64,000 bases of DNA, taken from contig NZ_JAIVFS010000006.1 of assembly GCF_020829645.1 (NCBI RefSeq), forward strand, positions 62,001 to 126,000. Reading direction: 5' to 3'. Source of the stretch: Nostoc mirabile CHAB5784. Lineage in GTDB: Bacteria > Cyanobacteriota > Cyanobacteriia > Cyanobacteriales > Nostocaceae. The notes under the pieces are model-generated. The model was given only the letters and a program-made list of their open reading frames with translations. It was not told the origin of the DNA and searched no databases. Positions 61,750 to 64,000 of the stretch are shown here, one piece after another. The translations under genes and the position numbers were made by a program. Position 1 is the stretch's first letter. Every line of letters starts with the position of its first letter.

Positions 61750-62940
61750 CTAACTCCTAACTATAGTTTCCAAACCTTGCACTAATCTTTCTATACCTTC
61801 TTTTGCTGTCTCTTTTTGCAGCGCCCCATAGGCAACGCGGAGGTAGCATCCGTCATCCATGCCAAAGGTTGTACCTGGAATGACTGCTACTTTATGTTCC
61901 TGGATTAGCCTTTTAACTAACTCAAAAGCATCCATCTGAGTATTAACTTTGAGGAAAAAATAGAAAGCGCCATTGGCAGGTGTAATGCTACATAAACCTT
62001 GTAGGCGGTTAAGGGAGTCGAGTACTACTTGCCGCACTTGAGCGATGCCTACGGCGGGCTTTGCCAACGCACCTATATTACTCTCCAAATACTCCGCTTT
62101 GGCTTGCAATGCCCCTAAAGCTGCATATTGGGAAATTACTGGCGGACAAATCAAAATCGTATCCTGAACTTTTTTGACGGCGACAAATAAGTGTTTGGGA
62201 ATCACCATGTAGCCAATGCGCCAACTGGCAAAACCGTATGCTTTAGAAAGGCTAAAAAGAGAAATGGTGTACTCGCTACTACTCGCAAATGCACCAGGGG
62301 AAACATGTTTTACCCCGTTATAGGTAAAGTATTCATAGGCTTCATCGCTGATGTGGTAAATGCCGCTATCCCCACAAATTTGATTTACTTGGTGCAATGC
62401 TGCTTTTGAATAGACCACTCCAGTCGGATTATTTGGTGAGATTGTCACCACAGCCCGCGTTTTGGGAGTAATTGCTTGAGCGATCGCCTCTTTTCGCAGT
62501 TGGTAATTTTCATCTGTCGCTACTAACACTGCACGACAACCAGCCATTGCGATCGCCATTTCGTGGTTGAAATAGTAGGGCGTATTCAGAATAATTTCAT
62601 CGCCTGGGTTAGTTATTGCAAGAATGGCATTCATAAATCCCATATTGCTCCCGGCTGTCACGACGATGCAGTTTTCCCCATTGATTTCAATGCCGTTGAA
62701 GCTTTGCAATTTTTCTGCAAGTGCTGTCAGCAACGGGGGAATTCCTTCAACTGATTTGTATAAATTATTAGCGGGTTCGGCGAAGAATTTGGATAAAAAT
62801 TCTATCGCTTCCGGTGGTGGATTGTAATAAACAACACCCTGTCCTAGAGAGATTGTTCCAAGAGAGTTTTTAATCAGTTCCCCAACCACAGGAATAATTG
62901 GCGACTGTACCGCCTGCATACGAGAGGTTAGGGATTCCAT
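61750..62940 (-). CDS. PLP-dependent class I/II aminotransferase
   Basis: A 396-residue enzyme of the aspartate aminotransferase superfamily (fold type I). The PLP-binding lysine is Lys233 in SLSKAYGFASWRIGYM. Other family marks are NPNNPTGVVYS (substrate carboxylate site), ISDEAYEYF (Asp binding the pyridine nitrogen) and YLRVAYGAL near the C-terminus. The amino donor cannot be decided from sequence. The last codons (VRS and TAG) are made by a GTTAGGA heptamer repeat that follows into 61680-61760. Confidence 0.9.
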   Translation of the reverse strand: MESLTSRMQAVQSPIIPVVGELIKNSLGTISLGQGVVYYNPPPEAIEFLSKFFAEPANNLYKSVEGIPPLLTALAEKLQSFNGIEINGENCIVVTAGSNMGFMNAILAITNPGDEIILNTPYYFNHEMAIAMAGCRAVLVATDENYQLRKEAIAQAITPKTRAVVTISPNNPTGVVYSKAALHQVNQICGDSGIYHISDEAYEYFTYNGVKHVSPGAFASSSEYTISLFSLSKAYGFASWRIGYMVIPKHLFVAVKKVQDTILICPPVISQYAALGALQAKAEYLESNIGALAKPAVGIAQVRQVVLDSLNRLQGLCSITPANGAFYFFLKVNTQMDAFELVKRLIQEHKVAVIPGTTFGMDDGCYLRVAYGALQKETAKEGIERLVQGLETIVRS

Positions 62941-63044
62941 ATTTCCTTGCCTATTTACCTATCTGGCTTTAGTATCCCTTAATGTGGAAGACATGGAAAG
63001 TTCCTTTGTGATAGATTCCCACACTTTCAATACGGTTCGGTTAA

Positions 63045-63262
63045 CAAAGTTTGGGGGTTTAAGTCCCCTGCCTAAGAAGGGCAGCACGTTTTGATGCCTA
63101 ATTAAAATCCCCGTTACAAAACGTAATTGCGAATGGGCGAAAAAGCGAATTGCGAATTGGTTTAACATGTTTGTCTCTCGGAGATCCCCCCAACCCCCCT
63201 TTTCAAGGGGGGCTTTTTCTGATATTTACCCCCTTTTTAAGGGGGTCGCCGCAGGCGGGGGG
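63045..63262. repeat. Repeat DNA upstream of the aminotransferase
   Basis: The first part (to about 63170) repeats the acaaaacgtaattgcg / gcgaattggtttaa motif of 31080-31205. The second part is a gatcccccca / aagggggtcg palindromic tract of the kind found inside several MITEs here. A minus-strand frame across it is not supported. Confidence 0.5.
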
Positions 63263-63335
63263 ATCTTATCTTAACTGCAACAATGTGAGAGTCTGTGACC
63301 ACAATGATTAGCCTGATTTGCGATTACCTAAAAAT

Positions 63336-63554
63336 TTAGTCAATCGAAATCTGTTGAGGCCCACTTGCTTTGCCATTATGTGCATCTGTTGTGGTGCTGG
63401 TGTAGCTATTGGAGCGGGTCTGTTGATCCAGCCAGCTTTTTACAGGATCATCTGCAAGATTGAGCCGAAGTACACCAGAGAAGAACCCACCCACAAATGA
63501 GGCTGGATGCTGGATAAATTCTTTGAATATAGGTGACAATTCATTAATGAACAT
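63336..63554 (-). CDS. Conserved small cyanobacterial protein
   Basis: A 72-residue protein starting MFINELSPIFKEFIQHPASF and continuing VGGFFSGVLRLNLADDPVKS with WLDQQ. I remember this pattern (GGF.SG.LRLNL..DPVKSWL) from many cyanobacterial genomes, always as an uncharacterised small protein. AGGAG stands 7 bp before the ATG. The C-terminal 25 residues are polar and low in complexity. Function unknown. Confidence 0.75.
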   Translation of the reverse strand: MFINELSPIFKEFIQHPASFVGGFFSGVLRLNLADDPVKSWLDQQTRSNSYTSTTTDAHNGKASGPQQISID

Positions 63555-63827
63555 TTAGAGACTCCTGGCGGTGCCGTAAAGAATTATTACTTCTTAATTG
63601 ATCGTAACCTGTTGAGCAATATATGGTTGGCGGTAACGAAAGATACAAATTTTGTCTGCCATGAACTGGGAATAAAGATGAAAGAGATAGCTAAATATTC
63701 TGGGTGTCCCACTATCTGAGCGGTTGATGGATTTGGGGCGTGATGAATTACGTAAAGTACGGTCAAAGTAAATCTTCTCACAACCAGTTTGCTGCAAGGC
63801 GAGGCGTCCATTTGCAGGTTTGACCGA

Positions 63828-64000
63828 TTAGTATTTCAGGTCGCTATACATAGACTCACATGTAGCTATTTCTTCGCTACTTTTACGCCATTTATAGTTC
63901 CAGGTCGAGCCAACTAGTAGGTTATTGTGCCTGAAGCGATCGCGTCCTGCTCCCTTTGCCTGATATAGTGCTTTATCCGCCGCCGTAATTATTTCTTCAA
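63828..64000 (-). CDS. C-terminal end of a GGDEF protein (partial)
   Basis: The frame enters from the right edge and ends at 63828. Its first visible residues EEIITAADKALYQAKGAGRD then RF are the canonical end of a GGDEF diguanylate cyclase domain. About 35 residues of unique tail follow. The catalytic GG(D/E)EF motif and the sensor part lie outside the window, so activity cannot be judged. The 270 bp between this and the small conserved gene hold no supported gene. Confidence 0.85.
   Translation of the reverse strand, partial: EEIITAADKALYQAKGAGRDRFRHNNLLVGSTWNYKWRKSSEEIATCESMYSDLKY

Noticed and set aside
62959..63168. 69-codon minus-strand frame upstream of the aminotransferase
   Set aside because: Covers repeat DNA shared with 31080-31205.
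63587..63811. Two overlapping minus-strand frames near the right edge
   Set aside because: Neither has a ribosome binding site or family resemblance; codon use looks random. Possibly degraded DNA.

Overview
The window comes from a filamentous, probably heterocyst-forming cyanobacterium (Nostoc/Anabaena group). The evidence is the very frequent HIP1 octamer (gcgatcgc), heptameric STRR tandem repeats, several palindromic MITE-like elements, and protein families that are strongly cyanobacterial (DUF928, DUF1822, DUF1400, Uma2, FHA-domain S-layer proteins). No rRNA, tRNA or CRISPR array was seen. The genus is an inference.

Layout. 0-10 kb holds galE, a tiny ribbon-helix-helix gene coupled to a coiled-coil gene, a TauE/SafE-like membrane protein with an exported partner, a Doc-like toxin-antitoxin pair, an M28 peptidase and a DUF1400 alpha/beta hydrolase. 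10.7-12.2 kb holds a DUF6875-like gene, a remnant of phnI and an IS630-type helix-turn-helix gene. 12.5-18.2 kb is a secretion island: three small proteins with double-glycine leaders (two beta/gamma-crystallin-like, one SH3b-like), a C39-peptidase ABC exporter and an HlyD adaptor. The leaders are probably cut and the crystallin and SH3 cargo exported by these transporters.

18.3-36.3 kb carries three large paralogous secreted beta-helix proteins with an FHA N-terminal secretion domain, plus a TPR-CHAT protease-like protein. No TpsB/FhaC partner is present. FHA genes 2 and 3 lie on a duplicated segment of about 6 kb and are flanked by arrays of an unusual 21-bp repeat. 37.4-48.3 kb carries two copies, back to back, of a cassette DUF1822 / CHAT-CHASE2 / DUF928; the left copy also has a sigma-70-like gene. 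The CHASE2 part would sense a signal outside the membrane, the CHAT part is a predicted caspase-like protease, and DUF928 is exported. Together with the FHA/TPR-CHAT genes this looks like an envelope-sensing and response island of undetermined function.

48.7-58.7 kb contains an AI-2E transporter, two Uma2 genes, a large NACHT-pentapeptide NTPase, a WD40 protein and a small membrane protein. 59-64 kb is more ordinary: an SDR oxidoreductase, a Rieske oxygenase, a YjbQ protein, a class I/II aminotransferase, a small conserved protein and the end of a GGDEF gene running off the right edge.

Mobile DNA shapes the whole window. At least six inverted-repeat element families are visible. One is inserted in frame in the leader of the TPR-CHAT gene, and STRR heptamers or MITE ends form the stop codons of several genes.
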